From positions 310,001 through 374,000 of the forward strand of contig JAFIFW010000012.1 of the NCBI GenBank assembly GCA_020831825.1: a stretch of DNA of 64,000 bases. The letters are read 5' to 3'. The notes below the pieces were generated by a model. That model did no database searches. It worked only from the letters and a program-made list of their open reading frames with translations, and had not been told where the DNA came from. This stretch comes from Methylophaga sp. (GTDB lineage: Bacteria; Pseudomonadota; Gammaproteobacteria; Nitrosococcales; Methylophagaceae). Each line of letters starts with the position of its first letter. The stretch's first letter is position 1. The translations under genes and the position numbers were made by a program. Shown here one piece after another: positions 51,256 to 60,718 of the stretch.

Positions 51256-53295
51256 TTATGCGGCAATGCCTGAGTGTCTTAACAAGGCATCAATCTGTGG
51301 CTCACGGCCTCGAAATTCGATGAACAGCTCCATTGGTTCGCGACTGCCGCCCTGTTCCAAAATAGCTTCAAGAAATTCGATACCGGTCTGTCGGTCAAAG
51401 ATGCCGTTTTCCTGAAACTTGGAAAAAGCGTCGGCCGACAAGACTTCAGCCCATTTATAGCTGTAGTAGCCTGCGGCATAACCGCCAGCAAAAATATGAG
51501 CAAAACTGTGGGCAAAGCGGTTGAACTTGGGTGGCTTGACCACTGAAACTTCACTACGCACTTGCTCCAGAATCTGTTCCACCTGATTGCATTGAGCCGG
51601 ATCAAACTCCAGATGTAACCTGAAATCAAACAATGAAAACTCCAACTGTCGAAGCATCATCATTGCCGACTGAAAGTTGCGGGCGGCGATCATTTTGTCG
51701 AACAAATCGTCTGGCAGCTTTTCTCCGGTCTGGTAATGCCCGGAAATCAGATCCAAGGCTTCACGTTCCCAGCACCAGTTTTCCATAAACTGGCTGGGCA
51801 GTTCGACCGCATCCCAAGCCACACCGTTAATCCCAGACACACCGGCATAGTCAATTTTGGTCAACATGTGATGCAGGCCATGTCCAAACTCATGAAACAG
51901 CGTGGTCACTTCATCATGAGTGAACAAAGCAGGTTTGTCGCCCACCGGCTCGGAGAAATTGCAGGTCAGAAAGGCAACCGGAATCTGAACGCCCTCAGCG
52001 GTTTTGCGTCTGACCATGCATTCATCCATCCAGGCGCCGCCCCGTTTGTGCTGGCGAGCATAGAGATCCAGATAGAATTGGGCGCGGACTTCACCGTGTT
52101 CGCCAACAATTTCGAAAAAACGTACATCTTTGTGCCAGACATCGACGTTTTTATTTTCACGAATTTCCAGATCGTAAAGGCGGTTAACCACCGCAAACAG
52201 ACCATTGACCACTTTGTCTTCAGGAAAATATGGTTTCAGCTCTTCCTGTGAGATGGCATAGCGCTGCTGGCGCAGTTTTTCGGCCCAGTAGGTGACATCC
52301 CAGGCTTCCAGTTTTTCCAATCCTGATTCCGCTTTGGCAAAGGCACATAATTCGGCATATTCCTGCTCGGCAATTGGTTTGGAGCGTGCTGCCAGATCCT
52401 GCAAAAACTCCAATACCTGCTGTGGACTTTGCGCCATCTTGGTGGCGAGAGACCGCTCCGAATGACTAGTGAAACCCAAAATGTTAGACAGCTCATGACG
52501 TAGTTTCAGAATATCCAGCATGACCTCGCTGTTATCCCACTGTCCTGCGTTGGGCCCTTGATCTGAAGCTTTGGTAGCAAAGGCGGTGTACATTTCTTCA
52601 CGCAGCTCGCGACTGTCCGCATAAGACATTACCGGCATATAAGATGGAAAATCCAGCGTGAACAGCCAGCCTTCCAGCCCCTGTCGCTGGGCCATCATTG
52701 CGGCCATTTCCTGGGTCGACTCCGGCAGGCCCGCTAACAGGCTCTCATCAGTGATGTGCTTGGTCCAGGCATGCGTCGCATCCAACAGGTTTTCCTCAAA
52801 CTTGGCGCTACGCTCGGTCAGCTGCTGAGATAATTTCTTGAATTTTTCACGCTCCAGCTCGGGCAGTTCAACACCGGACAGACGAAAATCACGCACCGCA
52901 TTGTCAATAACCTTTTTCTGCGCAACATCGAGTTTTTGATATTCAGCGCCCTGCTGAATCGTCTTGTAAGCCTGATACAGCGCTTCATTTTGACCCAGCT
53001 CGGTGCCAAATTCGCTCAACTTGGGCAAACAGGCGTTGTATGCCTGACGCAGCGCTTCAGAATTGACCACTGAGTTCATATGACTGACTGGCGACCAGAC
53101 ACGGTCAATCGTCACGTCCAACTCCTCCATCGGCACCACCAGTGTTTCCCATGCAGGCTCGGTCAAACCATGCAGCAAGGCATCAATCTTTGCTCGGGCA
53201 TCGGCAATCACCTTGTTGATGGCAGGTTCCACATGTTCAGGACGAATCTCACTAAACGGTGGCAACACATAGGGTTCTAACAGCGGGTTATTCAT
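51256..53295 (-). CDS. prlC: Oligopeptidase A (M3 metallopeptidase)
   Basis: 679 residues; cytoplasmic zinc peptidase that degrades peptides, including cleaved signal peptides. Zinc motif in LFHEFGHGLHHMLTKIDYAGVSGINGVAWDAVELPSQFMENW, with the HExGH form and downstream Glu ligand. The N-terminus (NPLLEPYVLPPFSEIRPEHVEPAI) is typical. AGGAAA precedes the ATG. It is separated by a terminator from the HTH gene. Confidence 0.96.
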   Translation of the reverse strand: MNNPLLEPYVLPPFSEIRPEHVEPAINKVIADARAKIDALLHGLTEPAWETLVVPMEELDVTIDRVWSPVSHMNSVVNSEALRQAYNACLPKLSEFGTELGQNEALYQAYKTIQQGAEYQKLDVAQKKVIDNAVRDFRLSGVELPELEREKFKKLSQQLTERSAKFEENLLDATHAWTKHITDESLLAGLPESTQEMAAMMAQRQGLEGWLFTLDFPSYMPVMSYADSRELREEMYTAFATKASDQGPNAGQWDNSEVMLDILKLRHELSNILGFTSHSERSLATKMAQSPQQVLEFLQDLAARSKPIAEQEYAELCAFAKAESGLEKLEAWDVTYWAEKLRQQRYAISQEELKPYFPEDKVVNGLFAVVNRLYDLEIRENKNVDVWHKDVRFFEIVGEHGEVRAQFYLDLYARQHKRGGAWMDECMVRRKTAEGVQIPVAFLTCNFSEPVGDKPALFTHDEVTTLFHEFGHGLHHMLTKIDYAGVSGINGVAWDAVELPSQFMENWCWEREALDLISGHYQTGEKLPDDLFDKMIAARNFQSAMMMLRQLEFSLFDFRLHLEFDPAQCNQVEQILEQVRSEVSVVKPPKFNRFAHSFAHIFAGGYAAGYYSYKWAEVLSADAFSKFQENGIFDRQTGIEFLEAILEQGGSREPMELFIEFRGREPQIDALLRHSGIAA

Positions 53296-53417
53296 AAAAA
53301 TTTCCTGATAATAAATCGGTTGGTAGCTGTCACGTCACAATCTCGAAACAAAAGCTTCATCAGCTTGCAATATTAATTAGTTAGTGTGCGCTCAGGATAA
53401 TAAGACAAGAGCGCACG

Positions 53418-54212
53418 ATGCAAACACAAATAAGTCACAAACATACGTTGAAAGTTCGTACCGTCTGGATCTCGGATATACATCTGGGCTTCCGCGGATG
53501 CAGTGCTGACATGCTGTTGAGTTTTCTGCATCAAGTTGAATGTGACTATCTGTATTTGGTCGGCGATATCATTGATGTCTGGGAAATGAAAAAACGCATG
53601 TTCTGGCCGCAGGAACACAACAATGTGATTCGCACTATTCTGGGTAAGGCCAAACACAATACCAAAGTGGTTTACGTTCCGGGCAATCATGATGAAGTGC
53701 TCAGGGATTTTGACGGTGCCGTATTCGGCAATGTCAGCATCCGCAATGAAATCATTCACACCACCGCAGACCAGCGTAAATTGCTGATCCTGCACGGTGA
53801 TCAATTTGACAGCGTTGTGAAGTGCTCGCCTTTTCTGGCAAAAATCGGTGGACGGCTGTATGACCTGCTGCTTCGGGCCAACCGAACCGTCAACCTGATT
53901 CGACGCAAGATGGGATTCTCCTACTGGTCACTGGCAGCCTTCCTCAAGCACAAAGTCAAAAACGCTGTGCAATACATCAGTAATTTCGAAGAAGCCGTTG
54001 CCCACGAAGCGGCCAGACAAGGTGTTGACGGTGTTGTTTGCGGTCATATTCACCGTGCCGAAATTACCCGCCTGCACGAAATCGATTACTATAACTGCGG
54101 GGATTGGGTTGAAAGCTGTACCGCCCTGGTAGAACGCCAGGATGGCCGAATGGAAATCATTAACTGGGCAGAATACCTGCAACATACCCCCGCCATCGCC
54201 AAGGCTGCCTGA
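53418..54212 (+). CDS. LpxH-like metallophosphoesterase
   Basis: 264-residue calcineurin-like phosphoesterase related to UDP-2,3-diacylglucosamine hydrolase. Metal motifs: WISDIHLGFRG, YLVGDIIDVWEM, PGNHDE, HGDQFD and VCGHIHRAEI. The sequence belongs to the branch found next to glycosyltransferases rather than canonical LpxH, so the lipid A step is not certain. Its TGA overlaps the ATG of the glycosyltransferase gene by one base. Confidence 0.88.
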   Translation: MQTQISHKHTLKVRTVWISDIHLGFRGCSADMLLSFLHQVECDYLYLVGDIIDVWEMKKRMFWPQEHNNVIRTILGKAKHNTKVVYVPGNHDEVLRDFDGAVFGNVSIRNEIIHTTADQRKLLILHGDQFDSVVKCSPFLAKIGGRLYDLLLRANRTVNLIRRKMGFSYWSLAAFLKHKVKNAVQYISNFEEAVAHEAARQGVDGVVCGHIHRAEITRLHEIDYYNCGDWVESCTALVERQDGRMEIINWAEYLQHTPAIAKAA

Positions 54213-55246
54213 TGAATCTTGTGATCGTCACCGATGCCTGGGAGCCCCAGATCAATGGCGTTGTTCGCACCCTTAAACATACCCGCGCCCAGCTAGAACG
54301 TATGGGTTATCAGGTATCAATGTTAACGCCTGAGGGCTTTCGCACGCTGCCCTGCCCCGGTTACAGGAGTATCCCGCTGGCCATTCTCCCCTATCGCAAA
54401 GTGGCTAAAACACTGTCGTCACTCAATCCCGATGCCATTCATATCGCAACTGAAGGTCCGCTGGGCATCGCGGCAAGACGGTGGTGCCTGAAACATAAGC
54501 GCCTTTTCACAAGCTCCTATCACACGCAATTTCCTGAATATCTGAAATTAAGACTGCCGATACCGCTCTGGTTAAGTTATGCATGGTTCAGGCACTTCCA
54601 TCGTCCGGCAGTTAGAACACTGGTACCCACAGCATCACAACAACAACGGCTGGAACAAAACGGTTTCAAAGATGTTGTTGTCTGGGGCCGAGGGGTGGAT
54701 ATGACGATATTCAAACCTGGTAATCCTGTCACATTGGGCTTGCCACGACCGATTTTTGTCAATATGGGGCGTGTGGCAGTTGAGAAAAATATCGAAGCCT
54801 TTCTGGAACTGAAATTGCCAGGCAGCAAACTCGTGATAGGTGATGGCCCTGATCTGCAAATGCTGCAAAAAAAATATCCCAACGTACAGTTTGTCGGTGC
54901 CAAGTTCGGCACTGAACTGGCGCGTTGGCTAAACGCATGTGACGTTTTTGTATTTCCAAGTCAGACCGATACTTTTGGTCTGGTTCTGCTCGAAGCCATG
55001 GCCTGTGGCTTGCCGATTGCGGCCTATCCTGTCACCGGGCCTGCGGATATTGTGCAACACGGTGTGACCGGTATGCTCAATCACGATCTGCACACCGCAG
55101 CATTGCAGGCGCTGGATATCAACCGACAGAATTGTATTGACTATGCCAGTCAGCAAAGTTGGGAAAATTGCAGTGAAGTTTTTGCTGCTTACATGCACGA
55201 CAATAACAACGCCAGTGAGCTCCCGAACGCCCTAGGAACACCGTAG
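54212..55246 (+). CDS. GT4-type glycosyltransferase
   Basis: 344 residues; GT-B fold retaining transferase. N-terminal acceptor domain (VTDAWEPQINGVVRTLKHTRAQLE, HIATEGPLGIAARRW, TSSYHTQFPEY), C-terminal donor domain (FVNMGRVAVEKNIEAFLEL, KLVIGDGPDLQML, FVFPSQTDTFGLVLLEAMACGLPIAA with the E-x7-E motif). Similar to mannosyl- or glucosyltransferases acting on diacylglycerol or phosphatidylinositol. It is coupled to the phosphoesterase gene, which hints at a shared lipid pathway. Confidence 0.92.
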   Translation: MNLVIVTDAWEPQINGVVRTLKHTRAQLERMGYQVSMLTPEGFRTLPCPGYRSIPLAILPYRKVAKTLSSLNPDAIHIATEGPLGIAARRWCLKHKRLFTSSYHTQFPEYLKLRLPIPLWLSYAWFRHFHRPAVRTLVPTASQQQRLEQNGFKDVVVWGRGVDMTIFKPGNPVTLGLPRPIFVNMGRVAVEKNIEAFLELKLPGSKLVIGDGPDLQMLQKKYPNVQFVGAKFGTELARWLNACDVFVFPSQTDTFGLVLLEAMACGLPIAAYPVTGPADIVQHGVTGMLNHDLHTAALQALDINRQNCIDYASQQSWENCSEVFAAYMHDNNNASELPNALGTP

Positions 55247-55378
55247 TTTTTCAACTGAAGTTGTTGCATATATACAACGGATTGTGAGCTGTTTGGCATA
55301 GTTACCACACAACACTTGATCATCATTGAGTTTGCGTGAGATTATTGACCCCTAATAATACCAACAGGACACAGTCTC

Positions 55379-56110
55379 ATGTCACGCTTGATCAACCTTG
55401 CCAGAGTTGGGCTGGTTGCATCCGCCATGCTTCTCAGCGGTTGTGCCACTACCAGCGAAAACGGCGTCAATGACCCTTTTGAAAGCTATAACAGGGCCAT
55501 GTTCAAATTCAATGATGTGCTTGATCGTGCTGTGGTCAGACCAGTAGCAAGAGGCTATGACACCGTTGTTCCTGAACCGATTAGCTGGGGTATCAGTAAC
55601 TTTTTCAGCAACCTGAACGACATCACCGTTGCCATTAACAGTCTGCTTCAAGGCAAGTTCCGGCAGGCAGGTCAAGATGCGGGCCGCTTTATTCTTAACA
55701 GTACTGTCGGTGTCGCAGGTATTTTTGATGTAGCCACACCGGCGGGCTACACCAAAAATAATGAAGACTTCGGTCAAACCCTTGGAGTCTGGGGCTTTGA
55801 CACTGGGCCCTACATCGTTTTGCCATTCCTCGGGCCCAGCACTGGTCGTGATGCTTTAGGCAGAATTCCTGATTGGTACACAGATCCAGTCATGCATATT
55901 GACCACACAGAAACTCGTTATGTTGTTATCGGTACTCGAGTGATTGACACCCGCGCCAACCTGCTTCAAGCAGAGAGCGTGATGCGTCAGGCGGCCACCG
56001 ATGAATATGCCTTTGTTCGCGATGCTTACCTGCAGCGTCGGCTGTATCTGGTTCACGATGGCAACCCACCTCAGGACGATTACGACATCTTTGATGATGA
56101 CATCGACTGA
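55379..56110 (+). CDS. mlaA: MlaA (VacJ) outer-membrane lipoprotein
   Basis: 243-residue lipoprotein that removes phospholipids from the outer leaflet of the outer membrane and passes them to MlaC. Lipobox LLSGC with Cys22, then the diagnostic NDPFESYNRAMFKFNDVLDRAVVRPVARGYD and NEDFGQTLGVWGFDTGPYIVLPFLGPSTGRD. The other mla genes are not in the window. An intrinsic terminator follows. Confidence 0.95.
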   Translation: MSRLINLARVGLVASAMLLSGCATTSENGVNDPFESYNRAMFKFNDVLDRAVVRPVARGYDTVVPEPISWGISNFFSNLNDITVAINSLLQGKFRQAGQDAGRFILNSTVGVAGIFDVATPAGYTKNNEDFGQTLGVWGFDTGPYIVLPFLGPSTGRDALGRIPDWYTDPVMHIDHTETRYVVIGTRVIDTRANLLQAESVMRQAATDEYAFVRDAYLQRRLYLVHDGNPPQDDYDIFDDDID

Positions 56111-56131
56111 TTCGCGTCTCTATTGCACTAC

Positions 56132-56161
56132 AAAAGAGCCGGGAAACCGGCTCTTTTTTTA
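56132..56161 (+). terminator. Terminator after mlaA
   Basis: AGAGCCGG / CCGGCTCT perfect stem with GAAA tetraloop and seven T after it; the A-run before it lets the stem grow. Confidence 0.9.
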
Positions 56162-56281
56162 TCTTTTGTCATCAGAGAGTGCTTAGTAACAGCACTAAAA
56201 CGCTACGTCTCTCATGTCAAAGCCACCATCCTGCGTTATAGTAGCTCATCGTTTTTACAAGAGACTCGTGGAACAGTTGTG

Positions 56282-57259
56282 ATGACCAGACACAGCACTG
56301 ATCTGAAATCCCTGGGACTTGCAGTCATCGAGACTGAGATGGCAGCGGTAGCCGCGTTGAAACAGCGTATTGATGATCGCTTTGTTTGCGCCTGTGATCA
56401 TTTACTTCGCTGCCAGGGTCGCATCATTGTCATTGGTATGGGCAAGTCTGGACACATTGGCGGCAAGATTGCCGCTACATTTGCCAGCACTGGCAGTCCT
56501 GCTTTTTTCGTCCACCCAGGTGAGGCAAGTCACGGTGATATGGGTATGATCACTGACAAGGATGTCGTGGTAGCACTGTCCAACTCAGGTGAAACCAGTG
56601 AGATTCTAACTATACTGCCTTTGATTAAACGACTTAACGTGCCATTAATCGCCTTGACCGGCAGACCAACTTCAACCCTTGCTCAGTGTGCCACCGTACA
56701 TCTGGATGTCAGCGTTGATAAAGAAGCATGTCCACTCGGACTGGCGCCGACTTCAAGTACCACTGTGACGCTGGTAATGGGCGATGCCCTGGCAGTTGCT
56801 CTGCTGGAAAGTCGCGGTTTTACGGCCGAAGATTTTGCCAGATCGCATCCCGGCGGCAATCTGGGTCGACGCCTGCTGTTGCGAGTCAGTGATATCATGC
56901 ACACCGGCACTGCCATTCCGAGAGTAGGCGTGAATGCCACACTCAGTGAAGCACTGGTAGAAATGAGTCACAAAGGACTCGGCATGACGGCTGTGACAGA
57001 CGAAAAATCACGACTTGCCGGTATTTTTACGGATGGGGATTTGCGCAGACTGCTGTCACAAAACATTGATATTCGTCAGGGGCAGCTTGATGCGTTTATG
57101 ACGGCTCAATGCAAAACCGGACGCAGTGATATGCTGGCGGCGGAAGCATTGGAGCTGATGCAGCGGCATAAAATCAATGCCTTGTTAATTACTGATGAAC
57201 ACCAGCAACTGGTCGGCGCTATCAACATGCACGATCTGCTGCGCGCAGGTGTTGTCTGA
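56282..57259 (+). CDS. kdsD: D-arabinose-5-phosphate isomerase
   Basis: 325-residue enzyme that turns ribulose-5-phosphate into arabinose-5-phosphate for Kdo. SIS domain (IIVIGMGKSGHIGGKIAATFASTGSPAFFVHPGEASHGDMGMI, ALSNSGETSEIL, ALTGRPTSTLA) followed by two CBS domains (about 205-320; VSDIMHTGTAIPRV, GIFTDGDLRRLL). The frame is open up to 56123, across the terminator; ATG 56282 gives the family length. First gene of the Kdo-LPS export operon. Confidence 0.95.
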   Translation: MTRHSTDLKSLGLAVIETEMAAVAALKQRIDDRFVCACDHLLRCQGRIIVIGMGKSGHIGGKIAATFASTGSPAFFVHPGEASHGDMGMITDKDVVVALSNSGETSEILTILPLIKRLNVPLIALTGRPTSTLAQCATVHLDVSVDKEACPLGLAPTSSTTVTLVMGDALAVALLESRGFTAEDFARSHPGGNLGRRLLLRVSDIMHTGTAIPRVGVNATLSEALVEMSHKGLGMTAVTDEKSRLAGIFTDGDLRRLLSQNIDIRQGQLDAFMTAQCKTGRSDMLAAEALELMQRHKINALLITDEHQQLVGAINMHDLLRAGVV

Positions 57260-57273
57260 ATCACGGAACAAAC

Positions 57274-57795
57274 ATGCAGGATATTCTGGAAAGAGCAAAA
57301 CAGATCAAACTGGTGATTTTTGATGTCGATGGTGTATTGACCGATGGCAGCATTATCATTGGAGATGACGGTGAGGAATACAAAGCCTTTAACTCCCGTG
57401 ATGGTCATGGCATGAAACTGCTGCAATACACTGGTGTCGAAATTGCAATCATCACCGGCAGAACTTCAAAAGTGGTCGAGCATCGTATGCAGAGCCTTGG
57501 CATCAGTCATGTTTATCAAGGCCAGCGAGTCAAACTCCCCGCCTTTCAGGAGCTGATTAGTCAGCTTCAGCTCAAGCCGGAACAATGTGCCTATGTCGGC
57601 GATGACTGGGTGGATTTATCCATCATGACACGTGTTGGTCTGGCAATTGCCGTTCAGGATGCGGCCGAACTGGTCAAAAAACACGCGCATTGGACCACCC
57701 CTTCAGGAGGTGGTAAAGGTGCAGCGCGCGAAGTCTGCGAATTGATAATGGAAGGACAGGGTACCCTGCAAGCACAAATTGAACGCCATTTCTAA
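57274..57795 (+). CDS. kdsC: Kdo-8-phosphate phosphatase
   Basis: 173-residue HAD phosphatase. Motif I DVDGVLTDGS, motif II IITGRTSKVVEHR, Lys in QGQRVKLPAF and motif IV YVGDDWVDLSIM; the family C-terminus with TTPSGGGKGAAREVCELIM is present. It follows kdsD after 14 bp and overlaps lptC by 17 bp. Confidence 0.96.
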   Translation: MQDILERAKQIKLVIFDVDGVLTDGSIIIGDDGEEYKAFNSRDGHGMKLLQYTGVEIAIITGRTSKVVEHRMQSLGISHVYQGQRVKLPAFQELISQLQLKPEQCAYVGDDWVDLSIMTRVGLAIAVQDAAELVKKHAHWTTPSGGGKGAAREVCELIMEGQGTLQAQIERHF

Positions 57796-58348
57796 CATTC
57801 CGTTTTTTGTCAAACTCACACTGGTCGTGGTTGCATTGGTGACTGCCTGGCTATTCCTTGACCGCCCCGCCCAAGAACCCATCGAACGTCGTGGTCATCG
57901 AACAACGGATTACACGATGACCAATTTCACCATGACAGTCATGAATGATCACGGCAAACCATCGCGCATCATACGTGGTGAGGAAATGGCCCATTACCCA
58001 GACGATGACAGCACCGAGATATTGATCCAAACCACCGACTTTCTTCAGGAAGGCAAAGACACCTGGATAGTCAGCTCACACCGCGCAGATACCTCCGGCG
58101 AGGGTGAAATTATCATTCTCACCGGTAATGTGGTGATTACCAACGAACAACAACCTGAAACACAACTGCTGACAGAAATTCTACATCTGGATACTGTTGA
58201 AAACACTGCTTATACTGATCAGCCTGTCAGTATGAAATCTCTGCACGGTTACACCGACTCCGTCGGCCTGCATGCCATACTCAATGAACGAATAATCAAT
58301 CTGCACTCGCGTGTAAGAGGACAATACGATGCGCCACCTCAAAACTAA
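57779..58348 (+). CDS. lptC: LPS transport protein LptC
   Basis: 189-residue inner-membrane bitopic protein that takes LPS from LptBFG and hands it to LptA. One N-terminal helix (about 9-26, VKLTLVVVALVTAWLFL) and a periplasmic beta-jellyroll with YTMTNFTMTVMNDHGKPSRIIRGEEMAHYPDD and ILTGNVVITN. The start is TTG 57779, inside kdsC; no ATG suits. It overlaps lptA by 20 bp. Confidence 0.93.
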   Translation: MNAISNIPFFVKLTLVVVALVTAWLFLDRPAQEPIERRGHRTTDYTMTNFTMTVMNDHGKPSRIIRGEEMAHYPDDDSTEILIQTTDFLQEGKDTWIVSSHRADTSGEGEIIILTGNVVITNEQQPETQLLTEILHLDTVENTAYTDQPVSMKSLHGYTDSVGLHAILNERIINLHSRVRGQYDAPPQN

Positions 58349-59141
58349 GCTGGCAATTTCACTGATGCTGCTGATGCCCTCGATTAGCTGGGCCTTACCC
58401 AGTGATCGCGAGCAGCCAATCAACATCGAAGCCGACCATGCGCAAATGGATGACCAGCGAGGTGTCACTCAATATAAAGGACGTGCCATTCTGACCCAAG
58501 GCACACTGCGTATTGAAGGTGATGTCATTACGTTCTTCTACGATGCAGAAAGAAACCTTGAAAAAGCCATTGCCGAAGGCGACCTCGCTTACTACGAGCA
58601 AGTCCACAAAGAGGGTGAAACGCCAGTCAGAGCCAAAGCCCTGCAAATGGAATATCACGCTGGTAAACAGATGATTTACCTTATCGGAAAAGGTCACGTC
58701 TGGCAGAATAATGACGAATTTACCGGCAACTATATCGAATACGATATCGAACGCGATTTGGTCATTGCGAACGCGCGACCTGTGGTCATTGGCGACACTG
58801 AGCAACCCAGCACCGGCCGTGTTCACATCACCATTCAGCCGCCCGGTCGCAAACCCGGCACTACCGCTCCGAGCGCAGCACCAAGCACTCCAGCCCCTAC
58901 ACCATTAGTGCCTGCCCCTGAGCAATCCAGCGAGCAAAGCTATCCAACAGGCACAACCAACACAACGCTTAATGTTCGAACGGGGCCGGGCACCCAGTAC
59001 AACCGCATTGCCACATTTGCCCCCAATACTCAAGTGATGATCATCACGCGTCAGGGCGATTGGTTTCAGGTTCGAGGTATCGCCAACGAGCAGGTCGTTA
59101 TTGGTTGGGTCAGCAGCCGATATGTTGACACTCAAAACTGA
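58329..59141 (+). CDS. lptA: LptA-like LPS periplasmic bridge protein with C-terminal SH3 domain
   Basis: 270 residues, about 85 longer than typical LptA. Signal peptide 1-22, OstA domain about 28-170 (QPINIEADHAQMDDQRGVTQYKGRAILTQGTLRIEGD, GKGHVWQNNDEFTGNYIEYD), a Pro/Ala/Thr linker about 175-205, and a bacterial SH3 domain about 212-268 (TLNVRTGPGTQYNRIATF, QGDWFQVRG, VIGWVSSRYV). The extra domain could bind peptidoglycan or an envelope partner. GAGGA lies 8 bp upstream of the ATG. No frameshift is present: the fusion is one open frame. Confidence 0.93.
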   Translation: MRHLKTKLAISLMLLMPSISWALPSDREQPINIEADHAQMDDQRGVTQYKGRAILTQGTLRIEGDVITFFYDAERNLEKAIAEGDLAYYEQVHKEGETPVRAKALQMEYHAGKQMIYLIGKGHVWQNNDEFTGNYIEYDIERDLVIANARPVVIGDTEQPSTGRVHITIQPPGRKPGTTAPSAAPSTPAPTPLVPAPEQSSEQSYPTGTTNTTLNVRTGPGTQYNRIATFAPNTQVMIITRQGDWFQVRGIANEQVVIGWVSSRYVDTQN

Positions 59142-59156
59142 GCTTGGTCGATATAG

Positions 59157-59882
59157 ATGAGTCTGCTATCCGCCCAACAATTGGCCAAATCATTTGCTGA
59201 CAGGCAGGTGGTCAAAAACATATCGCTGGAAGTCAACAGTGGAGAAATAGTTGGCTTGCTGGGACCTAACGGGGCTGGCAAAACGACCAGCTTCTACATG
59301 ATTGTCGGGTTGATTCCGGTCGATCAGGGCACCATATTTCTAGATCAACAGGAAATTACCCATGAGCCGATTCATCAACGTGCTCAGTTAGGCATTGGCT
59401 ACCTGCCGCAAGAAGCTTCTGTGTTTCGCAAGCTAAGTGTTGAGGACAATCTGTTCGCGATTATTGAACTGCGCGAAGATCTGAATGAGCCTGAAAAACG
59501 TGACTTGCTGGAACGTTTGCTCAACGACTTTCACATCAGCCACATTCGTAAAAGCATGGGCATGGCATTGTCGGGTGGCGAGCGTCGCCGTGTTGAGATT
59601 GCTCGGGCGCTGGCGATGGATCCTGAGTTTATTCTGCTCGACGAACCCTTTGCCGGGGTTGATCCGATTTCTGTGATGGACATACAGGGCATCATCAAAC
59701 AGTTGTCAAAACGCGGTATAGGCATTTTGATCACTGATCACAATGTCAGAGAAACACTAAGTGTCTGTGAGCGTGCTTATATTTTTAACGAAGGCGAAGT
59801 GATTGCCAAAGGCACACCTGAAGACATCCTCAAGGACAAGCGTGTTCTGAGTGTCTATTTAGGCCGCGAATTCCGGCTTTAA
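59157..59882 (+). CDS. lptB: LPS export ATPase LptB
   Basis: 241-residue ATPase of LptB2FGC. Walker [32 protein letters not shown], signature [15 protein letters not shown], Walker [16 protein letters not shown] and switch His in [10 protein letters not shown]. Last intact gene of the operon. In most gammaproteobacteria rpoN comes next; here a broken kinase gene follows. Confidence 0.97.
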   Translation: MSLLSAQQLAKSFADRQVVKNISLEVNSGEIVGLLGPNGAGKTTSFYMIVGLIPVDQGTIFLDQQEITHEPIHQRAQLGIGYLPQEASVFRKLSVEDNLFAIIELREDLNEPEKRDLLERLLNDFHISHIRKSMGMALSGGERRRVEIARALAMDPEFILLDEPFAGVDPISVMDIQGIIKQLSKRGIGILITDHNVRETLSVCERAYIFNEGEVIAKGTPEDILKDKRVLSVYLGREFRL

Positions 59883-60000
59883 GGCTTGCCCAAAAAGCAG
59901 AAATGGCATGCATGATACTCATCGGCATCTTTGCACAGCCTCATCATGTACTGAAATAAAGAAACTTACCAAACCCACGCAGATTCTGGCTGTTCTGATT

Positions 60001-60709
60001 ATCATTGGAAGGGTGAAATCAAACAGGGACATGAACTTCTGCCCCACCACAAGTTCATTTCAAGTTTCTGGATACCGGTATCGAAATTGCTGAAAATAAG
60101 CCGGAACAGCTGTTCCGGACCAGTGAGAGACTCACTCGAGAGCAATGCAGCATTCAAGGCACTGGTGTAGGCCTGCTGTTCACCAATCGATTGATCGAAG
60201 CGATGCGGGGATCGATAGAATTTACCAGAAATGAAGGTGAAGGCAGTTTTTTCTGGATTGAATTACCATTGTCAGTCACCGCCAATCTCTCAAAAGCAAG
60301 TCACAATGCTGATCACAAAGCCACCCGCCATCTACTGGATATCAGCAGCTCCAAACAACTGCTTTACATCGAGGACAACCCTGCCAATCTCAAACTGATG
60401 CAGACCTATTTCAACGGATTCGACAATCTCACACTGCATTGATGCAAAAGTGCTGAAACAGGCCTTGAATTAGTGGAAGTTCTGCAACCAGATTTAATCC
60501 TGATGGATATATACCTGTCTGGCATGGATGGGCTTGAGGCGACACGGATTATTCAGGATACGCCATTGTTGAAATCCATATCGGTAGTGGCCATTACTGC
60601 AGCAGCGATGAAGCATCACCGGCAACAGGCGGGTGATTTGTTTGCAGCCTATCTGACCAAGCCAGTTGATTTTGAAGAATTGGCAAGAGAACTCGCCCGA
60701 AATCTTTAG
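60001..60709 (+). pseudogene. Remnant of a hybrid histidine kinase
   Basis: From 60059 one frame reads the end of an ATPase domain (FLDTGIEIAENKPEQLFRTSE, IQGTGVGLLFTNRLIEAMRGSIEF) and then a receiver with IEDNPAN, phospho-Asp in LILMDIYLSGMDGLEA and Lys in AYLTKPVDFEELA. A TGA at 60440-60442 interrupts the frame inside the receiver, and the N-terminal sensor and His region are missing. Just upstream, 60009-60058 seem to hold another kinase piece in a different frame. It is a decayed gene. Confidence 0.85.
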
Positions 60710-60718
60710 CAGATGTGG

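Noticed and set aside
60440..60442. TGA in the kinase remnant read as selenocysteine
   Set aside because: No selenoprotein family fits, the position lies in a receiver domain, and the gene lacks its 5' part.
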